From Psococerastis gibbosa (Eukaryota; Arthropoda; Insecta; Psocodea; Psocidae), in contig OZ020486.1 in assembly GCA_963971405.1 (NCBI GenBank), forward strand, positions 24,079,419 through 24,143,418: a DNA stretch of 64,000 nt, read 5' to 3'. Below the pieces are notes generated by a model. That model searched no databases, was not told the DNA's origin, and worked only from the letters and a program-made list of their open reading frames with translations. Made by a program: the position numbers and the translations under genes. Below, piece by piece: positions 10,149 through 22,736 of this stretch (positions are counted from its first letter, which is position 1; each line of letters starts with the position of its first letter).

Positions 10149-13100
10149 AACGAACCCATTGTTAGCTCATGATACACAGCCGAGGCAAACTGTCCATTGT
10201 TTTTTGACACTATCTGCCTACGTTTAGCAAATGCAACAATGAACCACAATCAATTGCGTTGACAACTTATTCTTAACTCCAATGTTGACATTTATTCCTA
10301 ATTAGTGAATTTTTAGGTTTATTTAGCACTAATCCCAGCGACTATTCGGGATAACTTAGCCTTTTTTGTTCACATCACCCAGGCAAAAGCACTGACACTG
10401 ATATACTTTCTATGTAAGACTGCGTAGCCCGTATGATGGTTATTTTGATTTTGGCTGAATTTTGGTCTTTTATTGCACAACACAATAGTTTTTTTTATAT
10501 ATTGGTAACAATACTGGCATAGCCAAGCTTTATTATTCATGTCAGATACAGTTGAGTAGGTACCTCGTAGATCGGATAGTCAAAACACAATTAAACTTCA
10601 CAAAAGGCCGGGCCACCGAACAGAGCAGTTTGTAGAATAAGAACTGGCGGGAACGGAATTTAACTAAACTATTTTCATTATTTTCTTGATATGAAACATA
10701 ATACGAAAACTTTTTCGTTATTTTCAGCACTGGTCTCGGAATAAAAGTCATATTCAATTGTAAGCTAGTGTGAATACTTTTTAATCATGGGTCGTGGTTG
10801 ATTTGAAGGCGTACTTCCAAACGTTAAAATATCTGCGGTCAACATCTTCAGTGGTGCTACGCAGACTTCTAAAATTGTATCCCGGAGGCTTAGTAGCAAC
10901 TCAGCTGGAAGTAAACTCTTATATAGACCACGACCCATCAGCCCGGATTCTACTGCTCATCTGACTCCGGCCGTGAAAGCCTTTGTAGTTATAGTGTTCC
11001 GTTATCCTCAATTCCTTGTGGAATAGCAAGTGAAATAAAATACAGGCTGTTGTTGTTGCCATAAAAATATGGACGTAAATATGTGAGCCCCTTTTTTTTA
11101 ACAAAGCGAAATTAATGGGTTCATTTCAAACTTGATGCGCGACAAAAAAAAATTAACTCAATGTAACATAATTATTCGGACGCTCATGAAAAGCCATTTT
11201 AATTTCGCAAAATTAATGACTGGGGGATTCTTTTGTGGATTATATTTCCCCCGCGGGATACGTAACCGCGAACCATGTGTCCTCTCTCCACACTTCCGCT
11301 TTCCCAATTCTATTTTCGGATTGCATGCTTTGGTTTATATTCTGTGTAACTACAGGGTAGTACGAAAGGCGACCCAATGCATTGTTTCATACTAACCACA
11401 TCAAAAACCCCTAAATACAATCAGATGTCCATGCGACATAGACATAAAATTCTAGACGAAGACAATTTTAAACAATTTATCAGAGCGATGTGAATTTTCG
11501 ACGATTTTGCTAAAAAGGAGAGATGTACGATTTTGAACAAAACTTTTCAAGCTATAAATAAAAAATAGAGCCCACGTACAATGTAGAAGGTACAATAGTA
11601 AACACTGCGGCAGTCGACTCATCAATTTCCCTCAGACGAAATGAAATGTCACTTAAATTGAAAGGAGTCTTTGCACCTTCATCATTTTACATTTATAAAA
11701 GGGGCCAAAGATGGCAGCTCCCCATCTGACAACACAATATACCTGACGGTTTACCCTAACAAGGAATTTGTCAAAACTCAACCAAACCATTTATGTTTTG
11801 CTTTTAGGCGTCAAAAATAACACTAACAACGTCTACTATGTAGCAAACTACTGTCGCAATATCGATACGAATGTTCAATCGATGAAAATAATCAGGTATG
11901 ACAAATTGTGCTTACGACAAGGTCGCTAGCCAAAGCAACTAAGCTTTTACATATTATATAAGACTTATGGTCCTTAAACCTGGTACAGCTACGTGTGAAA
12001 AAAAGTCAGATTTTCTTATACCTCTACAATGTTAGTTACAGAATGCCACGAGGAACTTTTCAATTCCGGGGTTGACCCATTAGCTTACTGGACTATCAGT
12101 CAAATGATTCATTTAAACCTGGAATAAAATGTTTTTTGCGAACTGAGTTTTATATTTTAATTCTCATAGGAACTTGTTGTGGAGCTTTGTCTGAATTTGA
12201 ATATCTTTGAAAACCGAGCTATTATTAACCGCGAGTTCGTCTGCAGGTACTTATGCAATACTGGGATTAGAATTTGAATTAAAAGCGATTATAGAAAATA
12301 AAATGCTAATAGGGTACTTAACCGTTGGAACTATAAGAATCAATTTCGTGCTGCCCTGTAAACTTTACAACTTAATTGAAATTTGATTAAAACTTAGTAA
12401 ATATAACCGCTTGTAGCTTTGCTTTCGGCATTGGGAAAGTAGGTCAATCATCTTTTTTGTACAAATTTTCAAATCAAATAAATTGCTTAGAGTTGGGACG
12501 AGATTCTAATAACTTAGTATCTATCTACTAAATTTGTATTCTATTCTAGTCTTCACAATTTGACCACCCCTGGGTCATCCATAAACAATACCTGCATCTT
12601 TATTTTCTGTATAATTTAATTAATTAAAAAAGACTTACCCAATGTGAAGATAACATTTTATTTCTTTATAAACAAAAGGTATAGCTTCGACGATTTCATA
12701 CATATCAGTACCTAACATTACGAGTAATGAATGTAAAAATACGGTTAATTTCAGCCTCTGTCAGTTATATAGAAACATCACTGCGGCAAAAAATACATAC
12801 TTTTTCTTAAAACGACATTCATAAATAGTCTTCTGCAACTTTTATTAATAAACTTAAAAAAAAATGAACAACAGTAACAAGTTTGGACTCCAGGGTCCGC
12901 CAAAGTTTACAGCAACGAAAATACTTATCACTTTGCAGAAATGAAAAAGAAATTCTTCACGTGAAGATTATGAACAAGTAATACATCAGGCTTAAGCAAC
13001 GATTGCTATAAATTCATTTTGAATTATAATTTGTATTATTTGTAATACATGTAAGAATCAAGAGCATAAGATTAGGCAGGCACCTACCTATAACGTAGGA

Positions 13101-13506
13101 GTATCCATCGAGAGTGAGCACACACTTTCGTGATCCGGAAGCCGCCCTCTGGCGGGAGTGGACCCCACCCTCCTCCAAGTGTCCTCCTGGGTCGCTCAGA
13201 CATTTTTGTACTAATTCTTTTCCACGACATCCTTCCATTTCACATGGCCATAGAGGGCCTATCGGGGGACCTTGCTTACTTGCTGTATCGACACACCATG
13301 TTTTAAGCGCGCACTAGCAATACGATATCACACCGCTGTCCACGGAACACGGAGTTTCTGCCCTGCCAACAGTCCCCAGGTAATTTTAAATCAGTTCATT
13401 TCTATATAAAATATGAACATTTTTTGCATTTTCAGGTTTGTACGCGTTAGCTACAAGACGTATGATATTGACAGTGATATTGTATTAACTTAAATACATA
13501 AATATT
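10149..13506. other. Mostly featureless AT-rich DNA
   Basis: No repeat shared with the rest of the window and no convincing gene. A small inverted pair (TGGGTCGTGGT near 10790 and ACCACGACCCA near 10927) could be the ends of an old 155-bp element, but the arms are only about 11 bp. A GC-richer patch at 13110-13260 has short open frames on both strands without recognisable similarity. Confidence 0.4.
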
Positions 13507-13701
13507 GACTTTTTTTCTATTACTAAGCCAACCTAGCGGAGTTAGGACTATAAAGCCCTCTCTTACACTCAACTAGGAAGGCCCGGGACCGCCTGCTTTA
13601 CATGCCCTCCGAAGCATGGCCAGAAAATGTAGTAAGTGTGAGACTCGAACCAACAACCTTTCGGGTGAAAGTCGGGGTCTTTACCACCAATCTACATGTC
13701 C
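13507..13701 (-). mobile_element. tRNA-derived SINE, copy 3
   Basis: Near full-length minus-strand copy. The tail complement (TATTACTAAGCCAACCTAGC) lies at the low-coordinate end, then the TATAAAGCCCTCTCTTACAC body, box B complement (gactcgaacc) and the head complement ending 'ctacatgtcc'. Head, body and tail are all present. The plus-strand shadow again gives a LEPTTFRVKV-like peptide. Confidence 0.92.
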
Positions 13702-13823
13702 TTAACTTAGCCAAATTATTTGTCATTGCATCAGGCCATAGATCCCATATACAATCACCAGAATTCATAAAAAGAAGCATACGTTTCTACTTCACATAAT
13801 TGGAGCATTTGGATCATATGCTT

Positions 13824-14031
13824 AAATAAATAAAGACTTTTTGTTTCCATTACTAAGCCAACCTAGCGGAGTTAGGGCTATAAAGCCCTCTCTTACACTC
13901 AAATAGGAAGGCCCGGGACCGCCTGCTTTACATGCCCTCCGAAGCATAGCCAGAAAATGTAGCCAGTGTGGACTCGAACCAACAACCTTTCGGGTGAAAG
14001 TCAGAATCTGTACCACTACGCTACATGTCTT
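13824..14031 (-). mobile_element. tRNA-derived SINE, copy 4
   Basis: Second minus-strand copy only about 120 bp from the previous one, same orientation and near full length, with an AAATAAATAAAG tail. One base is lost near box B ('tgtggactcgaacc' against 'tgtgagactcgaacc'). The two copies differ at many positions, so they are more likely independent insertions than a recent duplication. Confidence 0.92.
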
Positions 14032-14991
14032 GTGTTATTTTCATACAAACTTTTTTGAGCAAGAACATTTCTTCAGAAGAAAAACTGAGAAAAAAGGTGG
14101 GACTGCAATCATAATTTCAAGCGTTTCCCTGCGCCACGAGCGTCACCTACATTTCCATTTCTCGAGCATTTGGTACTAATTAAAAATAATTGGTTATGAA
14201 GCAAAAATCACATGTTCATACCATTACCTTACCTTTTGCTAGCATTAAAGTAACCACTCTTTTTAATCAATCCGGCTGAACTGAAGTCACTTAAGAATTA
14301 TGCAAGTACATATGACAAAAATTAGTCCGTCCCAATCCTCCACCGCGACGGGCAGGGGAAAAACGCTGCAGCCGGACATATCTGCCGGACTTCCAACTGC
14401 CATTCAAGCTAGCAGCAGGATCAAGATCTTTCATAACCCTCAGGTTTAAATATGAACAGTAGATACGAATCGAAAATAATAAATCATGAGATGAAAAAAT
14501 AATCAGAACTAAGCAATAAATACGAAGAGATCAATGTGTCGTACAAAGGGAAAAATATATTTCCCAGGTTCATCCCTCGACAAGAAAAGTTAAAATCCCG
14601 AGAAACTCCCTCGCCAACCCTTTCAATTCTCTTGTGGTATAGACGACTCGAACCTTTGTACCTTCAATAGGAAAACTCACCCCATTTTCCTCTTTTTCCG
14701 CTTTTAAAATATATTATCTAGATTTGAGTTTTGGACTGATAATCCCTTGAGATGCTCCATCAAAAGCATTATTTACGTTGACGCAACAAATTCAGTATTT
14801 ATTACTGTGCGAATTTCAACTTATTAATTTAATTGCTAGGAGTAGAGACAAAACCTAAATTGAGGACAAATCTTGAAAGTACGTTAACAAGTTATGACGC
14901 TTACGCCCCTTATTCAGGCAACATCTATACATTTTTAACAACTTCTTTTCAGCGCCTTTCAAAATTCAAGCATTTGATCTTATTCTTTTGT
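14032..14991. other. No recognisable feature
   Basis: AT-rich DNA between a SINE and a LINE fragment. The frame continuing from 14833 into the LINE region is antisense to the LINE and unsupported. Confidence 0.4.
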
Positions 14992-15690
14992 CCTTTTTTT
15001 TCTTCTTCCGACTCTACAGCCCTTGGTGGGCTTTGGCCTGTTCAACAACACTCCTCCATTCTTCTCGGTTTTGCACAACGCTCCACCATCTGGAGACTCC
15101 CAACTCGCGAAGGTCATTCTCTAACTCGTCCTTCCAGCGGTTTCTTGGCCGTCCTGGCAGTCGTCTTCCCGTCATGCTTGCTTTGTACATTTTTCGTGGC
15201 ATGCGTTCTTCAGACATCCTTACAACGTGTCCCAGCCACCTTAATCGTTGTGCTTTAATGAACCTTAGTATGTCTTCTCCGTTGAGAGCGGCGTCGATTT
15301 CAGCGTTGTTTCTTATACGCCATTCTCCGTACTCGTAAAGGGGTCCATATATCCTCCTTATTATCTTTCTTTCGAGTACACGTAGTTTGTTGGCATCGTT
15401 TACAGTGAGATTCCAGATTTCCGATCCGTATGTTGCAACTGGTCTTATAAGGGTTTTGTATATTCGTAGTTTTGTGGCTCTAAAGATAAGTCTTGACTTG
15501 AGCAATTTTAGGTTGGCAAAATATGCTCTATTGGCTGCTGTTATTCTTCTGTCTATCTCTGCGCTAGTTTTGTTGTGATTGTTTACTTCTGCACCAAGGT
15601 AGATGAAGCTCTTTACATTCTCGAAAGCCATTCCTTGTACAGTCAGGTTGTCACTTCTCCGTCTCCTTTCTAACGCTGACATTCTTTTGT
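14992..15690 (-). mobile_element. LINE A copy 1: reverse-transcriptase C-terminal region, 222-codon open frame
   Basis: The best-preserved coding remnant in the window. The minus-strand frame 15682-15014 is open for 222 codons and shows the usual order at the end of a LINE polyprotein: FIYLGAEV, EIDRRITAANRAYF, TLIRPVATYGSEIW, LERKIIRRIYGP, RLRWLGHVVRM, then GRPRNRWKDELENDL and a final EWRSVVEQAKAHQG before the stop. The catalytic reverse-transcriptase motifs would lie upstream and are absent, so the copy is 5' truncated and cannot move by itself. The short 3' UTR ends in a GAAGAAGA-type terminus next to a T-run at 14992. Four more 3' fragments occur at 47066, 47748, 51356 and 61374. Clade (RTE, Jockey or another) is not assigned. 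The open frame suggests a fairly recent insertion. Confidence 0.9.
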
Positions 15691-17067
15691 CCTGGTACTT
15701 ATAAACATCAGATGATAAAGAACACTGCTGTGTGAGCCTAGGAGGAACAGAAATGTGAGAACATAAAAGTTATTGGTATTCAATGGACAGAGCCAATAAC
15801 GAAGAATATAGCGTGTTTCCAATCAGATCAGTCTCGCGGCATGGGTTGTTATAATTACTCTATCGATAATCTTATGAGTGCTGGCTATACAAGTTAAATC
15901 AAGCGTGAAATTAGCTTCACCGAGAAATTGTGATTTAAGCTTCAATCCGTACACAAAAATTTACGACAGAGAGGCGATTATACCGGGATTGAACGAAAAC
16001 AAATTGTAACTCCTATAGTAGGTGTTTCCTTTTCTTGCCCTTATCTCGTACTTATGATTCCAAATTAACAATTTGGGTTTCGGAGCCAGAAAATATATAT
16101 ATATTTTTTAATTTACTAGTATAGCATTACGTATTGGCTAGCGATGACAAACACTGATTTAATGCAAGTAAATTATATGTTGATTTACATTATTCCTGCA
16201 CTTGTCCTATGTACTGTAGTTGTAAGGTACAGTTTGTTTTAAGAATCCGTCTGAATAGGTGCTATTAAATATCATTCCATTTGTAAGTAACTAAGTATAT
16301 CAAATGGACACTATCGACGGGCTTACGACGTTCAACGCAACGCAAATTAGTTTTTTCTTCTTTCAAGAACAAAATCGGTCGAGTTTGGTAGTCCACACTG
16401 CAGTTTTTGCTATATTGTTTGTAACACGATCAGCCTCATTTTTTGTAACTTGAGGTTTCATATTGTGCCCCTCAGATTACACATTTTTTAGCTCAGGAAG
16501 CTGTGTCAGCCCCTGGACTGTGTCCTGTTTTAGCTTTGCTATACTCCAGGTATCTCAATAATGCATCACAAACGTAGGTACCTCCTGTAAGACTTGCAAC
16601 GGTTTCCATATTCTGATTCTGTTATTGGCAGTCATCATCATGTACACAGTTATTGCGGCCATCGAACATAGCAGTACCAGGATGCACAGTCTTCAAGATT
16701 GATCACATTGACAAGTTGCTGCAAGTCAGAGATTCCAACAAGAAACACTGTGTTTCCAAAAGCAATCCCGATGGAACACTAATCTGTTAGTTTACGTATC
16801 CGAGCATTACACATCAAACATCCAAAACAACGCTGATTTACACCTTATTTTACGAATTAAATTACCACCAACTAAGAGGATCGAGAAGCCTAATTCAAAT
16901 GCCTGGAGGTGCTGTTAACAGTGAACTGAGGCGCAAAAATCACGCAGCCAGACGGAATAAACGGGACCCAACCACCGCATACATCGAATTTAGCTCCGGG
17001 CTTGAGCTATTTCCCCTCCAGGGCTGTTTAACAATGCAGGATGCAAATGAGGGAGTAGTGTTGACGA
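15691..17067. other. No recognisable feature
   Basis: Unique AT-rich sequence. No repeat match and no credible open frame until the SINE doublet. Confidence 0.4.
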
Positions 17068-17385
17068 CGCCTTTCCTCTGTTGTCAGCTCAGCAAGGCTT
17101 TTTTTCGAACAACCCATAAGCGCCAGAAAATGGAAGATAGGGAAATTGCACAGACACGTGATTCGAACCCACGTCCCCAATATGCCGGGGTGGTATACTG
17201 ACGTATACTGTAGTGTTTCCGACGCTTTTCTTCTGTTGGCAGCTCAGAAAGCCTTTTTTTTCTAACAACCCATAAGCGCCAGAGAATGGAAAATAGGAAA
17301 AATTGTACAGAAACGGGATTTGAACCCAAGTCCCCACATTGCCGGGGTGGTGTACTGACCACTACACCAAAACCACCTCCATACA
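17068..17385 (-). mobile_element. Tandem pair of tRNA-derived SINE fragments (second SINE family)
   Basis: Two related units (17068-17215 and 17220-17385). Each runs from a 'cagctcagnaagcc' block through AACCCATAAGCGCCAGA to a tRNA-like head on the minus strand. In the right unit the head shows box A (TTTGGTGTAGTGGTCAG) and box B (GGTTCAAATCC). The left unit keeps box B (GGTTCGAATCAC) but has lost most of box A. The repeated open frames on the minus strand come from this duplication. Confidence 0.75.
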
Positions 17386-17420
17386 AGTCTTCGCATCTAT
17401 CGGCAGTTCAAGGCTCTGGG

Positions 17421-17654
17421 CAGTGACGGACTGGGCCGGCGGGCAGACGGGCATTTGCCCGTTGGGCCGGACCGAAAATAGTTGTATGGGGCCGGACGTC
17501 CAAAAGGAAAAAAATCGTAACATATTTAAGATTTGTGTTAATAACAAGATCCCAGCATTTTGATTTTCAAATGTAAGCGCGGGTCCGCCTTTATGACCTG
17601 CGGAAGGGGCCGCGGTAACCGAAAGTGCCAGGGCCGAGTTCCAGTCCCAGTCAG
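17421..17654. mobile_element. Possible hAT-like MITE
   Basis: The left end CAGTGACGGACTGG and the right end, read inverted as CTGACTGGGACTGGAACTCG, resemble the CAGTG-type ends with GGACTGG of hAT-derived non-autonomous elements in animals. The interior is GC-rich (GGCCGGCGGGCAGACGGGC near the left end). An 8-bp flanking duplication is only partly visible (GCTCTGGG against GCTCACTT), so the call is tentative. Confidence 0.4.
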
Positions 17655-17708
17655 GCTCACTTCGAAGCTGACCGGTAACTAACCATACCAAATTACCAAT
17701 ACTAGATC

Positions 17709-17790
17709 AAACCGGATTTGATGTAGTCAGCATACCACTCCGTCAAAGTGAAGTCTTGGGTTCGAATCCCATTTCCGTCCAAATTTGAAC
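17709..17790 (+). mobile_element. tRNA-like SINE head
   Basis: A box-A-like TTTGATGTAGTCAGCAT is followed 35-40 bases later by box B GGTTCGAATCC with a good T-arm (TTGGG/CCCAT). No acceptor stem closes around it, so it is a SINE head or tRNA pseudogene. It probably belongs to the same family as the minus-strand pair at 17.1-17.4 kb. Confidence 0.55.
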
Positions 17791-18324
17791 ATCTTCCGTT
17801 TTCTGATTTCCCTGTCTGTAGAGGCGTCTACAAAAGTGAAATAGGTACTCATGAACTACTAGTGCTTTCAAATAACAACCTAAGATATTAGCCCATAAGC
17901 AAACTGTTTTAAGTTGCGCTATCACTACTGAATAGCGTGAATGCACAGCATCTCATAAAACATGCAGTTAGCCTCCGACACTACATAATTGCACTTACAG
18001 TTGAGTACGATGAGTACTTACTTCAGGAGAACCTCTTTTCTATCTCACAAATTGCGGTATCAGATTAAGATTTGTTTTTCAAGTGCTCCTTGTAAGCTTT
18101 ATATAGAGGGGGAAGATGTTAGTACGTCAGAGCTATGATAAAGCTTTCAGTGACAGGGGAGATTAGATACCGTAAGCCTGTCTCATATTGCTCAGCTAAA
18201 ATCTCTAGTAGGATAATTAATCAGAGTATGGTGTCTCAGTGAGCTGTGAAGCCCCACGGATTAACTTCAGCAAGTTCCCGTAATCGGCACTTCTGCTGGT
18301 ATGAAAGGGAAAGTTTCTCCTGTA

Positions 18325-18587
18325 GGATGTTAACTCTGTGTTTCTGTCATACAAAGTCATAAGGAGGATTTTTGGAAAGTGTTGCAATTTTAGATAGTAC
18401 TATGTTCGGAATTTGTTAAAATAAAGGGCTACAGTACTAGCGCAGGAAACAAGCAGGGATGTTAACTCTGTGTTTCTGCCATACAAAGTCATATGGAGGA
18501 TTTTTGGAAATGTTGCAATTTAAGTTAACTGTGTTCGGAATTTGTTAAAATACAGGGGTACAGTACTAGCGCAGGAAACAAGGAAGG
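18325..18587. repeat. Tandem doublet, unit about 132 bp
   Basis: GGATGTTAACTCTGTGTTTC starts at 18325 and recurs at 18457. Both units run on through 'catacaaagtcat', 'ggaggatttttggaaa' and 'cagtactagcgcaggaaac'. Similarity is high with a few small indels, so the duplication is fairly recent. No coding sense. Confidence 0.9.
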
Positions 18588-18651
18588 CGAGTCCAGTATA
18601 CGAGTAGCCTACACTATTACAAAACTACGCTGGGTTCCGAAACCACAAGCC

Positions 18652-18725
18652 TTGTGGTCCAGCGGCTAAGACGACGCCCCAGTTAGACATAGATCTAGGG
18701 TTCGAATCCCGTCAAGTCCAGCTTT
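18652..18725 (+). mobile_element. tRNA-like sequence (SINE head or tRNA pseudogene)
   Basis: Box A TGGTCCAGCGGCTAAGAC and box B GGTTCGAATCC are correctly spaced, and the segment ends TCAAGTCCA. The acceptor stem pairs at only about five of seven positions and the T-stem at about three, so a functional tRNA is unlikely. Confidence 0.5.
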
Positions 18726-19040
18726 TCCCACATCCTTTAATTTCGGTTATAACAAGGAGTTTACCTCTTCAACCAAAGTTAATTTAATGTCAATGTTATA
18801 TATACTACTACTGCAATGTATGCGCTGGGTCCAGCCATACGTCACAGCAGAAAAATAGTGTGCAGGTGTTACAGGATCAACAGTCATTTTACAAATGATA
18901 TATACGAAATGTCGCATCGCATACATCACTTTTAAGATAGATGTTTGCGTATAACACTAGCACAATGTGCCTCAGTCTACTTACCGAGAATTTTCTGCTG
19001 TGACGCATGACTCAACTCAGCATAGTTTGCCACTGGACAA

Positions 19041-19290
19041 GTATCTGTACTTGGTTAAGTCATGCCTGTTTCATTGCGTCAATGGTAAGTTTGTCCATTT
19101 ACGCTTATAGCTGGTGTAGGTAAGACGTATACCAGTTTGTCAATGGTCAAAAATTCATACGGAAACAATACAAATAATGTCCGGAATCCATGGGGTCGTT
19201 GGCGTTGGACAATGGACCTATGGGCCGCTATATTTAAGTACGCCTGGGTCCATAAAAAGTCCTTCAAAGATTACAATAACAATTACTGGA
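19041..19290 (-). repeat. Repeat family R, copy 2
   Basis: Same borders as the other copies, from 'gtatctgtacttggttaagt' to 'gtccataaaaagtccttcaa'. Shorter in the middle than copies 1 and 3. Its minus-strand frame ends with a QTYH-stop at the position where other copies have RQAYH-stop. Confidence 0.8.
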
Positions 19291-19613
19291 AACAAAAACT
19301 CCTATCGCAAGTCAGAAACAGTTATAGGAAAAGAAACATTTGAACCGGTTCTATTTCTCTTTCATAGAGACCATGTTTCGAAATTTAGAGGTCAAAGGCG
19401 ATAGACTTGAAGGAATTATGATGTGGCAAAGATTAAAACTCCAATAAATGTCAGCGGCAGGGAAGAGCTTTGGGATAATTTGGCACGAGCATTGAAAATA
19501 AACACGGCGCTTGCCACGTGGCAATGGCAACACTTCAAATTAGCCTATTAGTTAACATATTATAAGGTTCATATATTGCAGATGCTGTATTCGTCTACCA
19601 GTGACACATGTTA

Positions 19614-19990
19614 GGTGCCCATTCCATTGACCGGCTAGGGCTATTTCCAAAAACGGTGATGTGGTAGCAGACAGTCAAGACTTAGGTGGCGTTTCCACCG
19701 ACCTCGCATTGCCGAATTGACGGAAATGTTTAGTTTCCTCTATGCCATAGTTAAAATTGATCAATGATCATACAGTAAAATCACAAACTAAAATTAAAAA
19801 ATGGCGTCATGGGATATGTTAAGTTTAAACATTTTAATAGATTTCTATAAAAAGAAAAATTCTAATTTCCGTCAATGTCATTTGCATTCTGCAATGCGAG
19901 ATCGGTGGAAACGCAACCTAAGTCTTGAATGTCTGCTACCACGTCACTGTTTTTGGAAATAGCCCTAGCCGGTCAATGGAATGGGCGCCA
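19614..19990. mobile_element. Long-arm MITE, copy A2
   Basis: A 377-bp foldback very similar to A1 but in the opposite orientation. It begins GGTGCCCATTCCATTGACC and ends GGTCAATGGAATGGGCGCCA, with TA on each side (19612-19613 and 19991-19992). Arms carry the 'agccctagccgg', 'ctgctaccacgtca' and 'cctaagtcttga' blocks. The core at 19735-19830 contains 'gttaaaattgatcaatgat' and ATGGCGTCATGGGATATG, shared with copies B and D. Confidence 0.92.
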
Positions 19991-19992
19991 TA

Positions 19993-22736
19993 GCAAATTA
20001 GTCTGTGTAATAATGCAAGGCACAAAATAAATGGCTAAACTAATCTTATTGTTTTTTCAGAGACCAATCATGAGCCTGACCTTTCTGGTGCATGAACTGG
20101 TCCCACTTTCAAGTTTTTTGCCCCTCCTTGATCAAGTTCACGCCGTGATTTGTGGATGATGCGGGTAATTTCTTGTGTTAAATTGAGACGTGCAGTTCAA
20201 AGCTAGCCGCCTCTTCTGCCGATGATAGTCTATGCGGTACATCAGCATTCCATAACAATTAACGACTTGGCCAAACACTTTTCTTTCTATTCATTTGTCG
20301 GAAATCAGAATTGAAAGTTTTATTGGATAGACCTGTCAGGGATAATTTTTCAATAATCCCCACACAACTACTTCTTGTACTGTACTCGACTGCAGCAGTT
20401 ACTTACTCCACATTAAATCTATGTATAGTATGGAAGAATAATACAGTCTATAGGAGTTTGGAATTAATAAATAACACTATTAAGAAGAAGAAGAATAGGG
20501 TACAGGAAAGGAGCCTCCCTGAAGATTTATCCACATGGATAAAAACCCGAAACGGGTGTACCCTGAGCAACGCTAAGTATAAACATCTAGCGGCTAATCC
20601 TTTCACCATCGAGCCTTTAACATGCTCCCTGTCGAGTTGCAGCGAGCCTCGAGTAGGGCAAAATTTATGGCAAAATTAAAATTGTTTTTAATATCCGAAG
20701 AGAGTGAACAAATGATCAAAAAAATTAAAAATTAGAATTAGGATACAGTATATAGACTAAATTATGTTAAGTTTTTGGGCTATATGGGCTTACGCTCATC
20801 GCCGTCAATGATGTATTGTCGGAAATTTATTTATTTTATCTTAAATGTAGTGGTCAAATTTCTTCAATACACAATTATTATTATTATTATAATTAATGTT
20901 TTACTTTTTACTTTAATTATTTTACTTTACTATAATTACTCTTTGCGTTAGCTTACAATTTTAAATGGTATGAAACTGATTTGAAATTAAAACTAAGTTT
21001 TTTGCTAACACAGACGTGAAATAGAAAACATGTTGCATCATCTACAGCATTTACTGTGCGAGCCCCCGACAAGTTGATTAACTTGGGGGCCCACAGGCTA
21101 TTTGTATTAGAAGGGTATAATTGTTAATTTATAAATATATTCCTTCGGCGCAGGGGAGTACCGGCCGAAGAAGAAGAAGAAGAAGAAGAAGAAGAAGAAG
21201 AAGAAGAAGAGACCAAAGACTTCAACGACCTTTGGGTGTTCACCGACCATGGCGTCAGGTTGGCAGAAACTAATAAATAAAGTGCAATCTAAGCTAACTT
21301 AACCCATTGCAATAAGAACCGAAACAAATGATAATAAGGCAATTTCACTAATGGATATAAAATAGCCTACATTATTTTTTCCTCAATGACGATATCATAC
21401 CGAAATGAGAACTAAGAGCATAAATATATGCGTGAAATAAATTAGGTGTTGAAACGTTCTCTCTCTTCCTCAATTTGAGGAAATTTCGCAAACTTTAACG
21501 TTTCAAAGGAGGTACAAACGCAAATTATGCCAAAAACAGGAAGGTGGAATAGAGCTGGGACTAATCCAGAGAGAATCCCATTAGAAGACATGGAATGGGT
21601 TTTAGAGGTGGAGACAGTCTCAGTACCTACTGCTGCTGGGTATTCCACTGGACAACCCCCTTCCTCTTTCCCCTTATAGTAGCCTTCTACCCTCACTACC
21701 TTCAGATCGCTTGAGGGTAGTTTTAAAACTGCTGGTTGTCAACCTTGCGACCTGGGTAGAACAACAATCCAGCCTCGCATTCAATGCTGACATGCTGACT
21801 AGTGCCTAGACCGACATGGAAGTTCACTTGTCCCAAGGCTTGTATAAATAACTTCACTACATCCAATTCAATTTCATAACTGGTTAGCACAGAATACAAA
21901 CGTCTCTCAAATTGGGATTGAAATTAATTACGTTAATCGTTCTGAGTTTTCATAGTGGCACCGAAACATCAGACCACTCATTATTTAATATTTGGTATTG
22001 ACGGAAATGAAAAATTTACAGTTACTTATTGGATGTGAATCGAAAAACCATCAGAAATGAATGAGAGCGTCAATACCAAGTAATTCAATCAACCCAGTGA
22101 ACTGATAACAATAAAATCAATACAAAAGGCTTTTTCCATACGTACACTCACATGACAATTCTAACTGATCGCATGGGTGACTTTTGATGAATAGTCAATA
22201 CTACAGAAAATTCAGTGATAATGAGTAGGCCACAATAGGCACAGAATAATAAGTCAAACAAATGATAACAGCAATGTAAATAAATTTTGGAATAGGGTTT
22301 CATTTCATAATACTGTACTCGCAAGACCATAGATCGATGGCCGTTCAAAGCAGAAATCGTGTTAACATTTGCGGCCTTAATCGAACGAAACCCAAAAACT
22401 AACAATTATTTTTATTATCTTAGATTAATCTACTGCATTTAAACAGAAAATATGATATACTAGCGATGCATGAATATGCTCAAGAGAAATACCGGTATTG
22501 TCAGGTAGCACATTCCTCAATTCCTCAGATAGAATTTCTTACTGTTGTGCAAGAATTGCCTCCTTTGCACATCACTGAACTTGATAATACCTCAACTAAC
22601 ATTGTAACTGCTGCAGTTCAACTGTGTAAATTAAATAGAAGCTACAATATGAATCAAAAGTCAAATATACATAATAATAATTCTTGCATTTTTTTTTCAT
22701 TTTTAAAGTTTTCTACAGAAATTGTGGGCCCCCTTA
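19993..22736. other. Mostly featureless; one 122-codon open frame and one microsatellite
   Basis: Unique AT-rich DNA. The plus-strand frame at about 20311-20679 is open but shows no recognisable domain or splice context. ATT-rich runs occur near 20875-20895. I see no gene here. Confidence 0.35.
21167..21211 (+). repeat. (GAA)n microsatellite, about 15 units
   Basis: An uninterrupted GAA run starting after CCGGCC. The LINE 3' ends in this window also finish in GAAGAAG, so the run may have grown from a LINE tail, but no LINE body is recognisable beside it. Confidence 0.92.

Noticed and set aside
10786..10937. 155-bp MITE with TGGGTCGTGGT ends
   Set aside because: Inverted ends are only about 11 bp and no target duplication is visible.
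14833..15338. Two overlapping plus-strand frames of 141 and 116 residues
   Set aside because: Antisense to the LINE A reverse-transcriptase tail.
18652..18725. Functional tRNA gene
   Set aside because: Boxes A and B are good, but the acceptor and T stems pair poorly. A SINE head or pseudogene is more likely.
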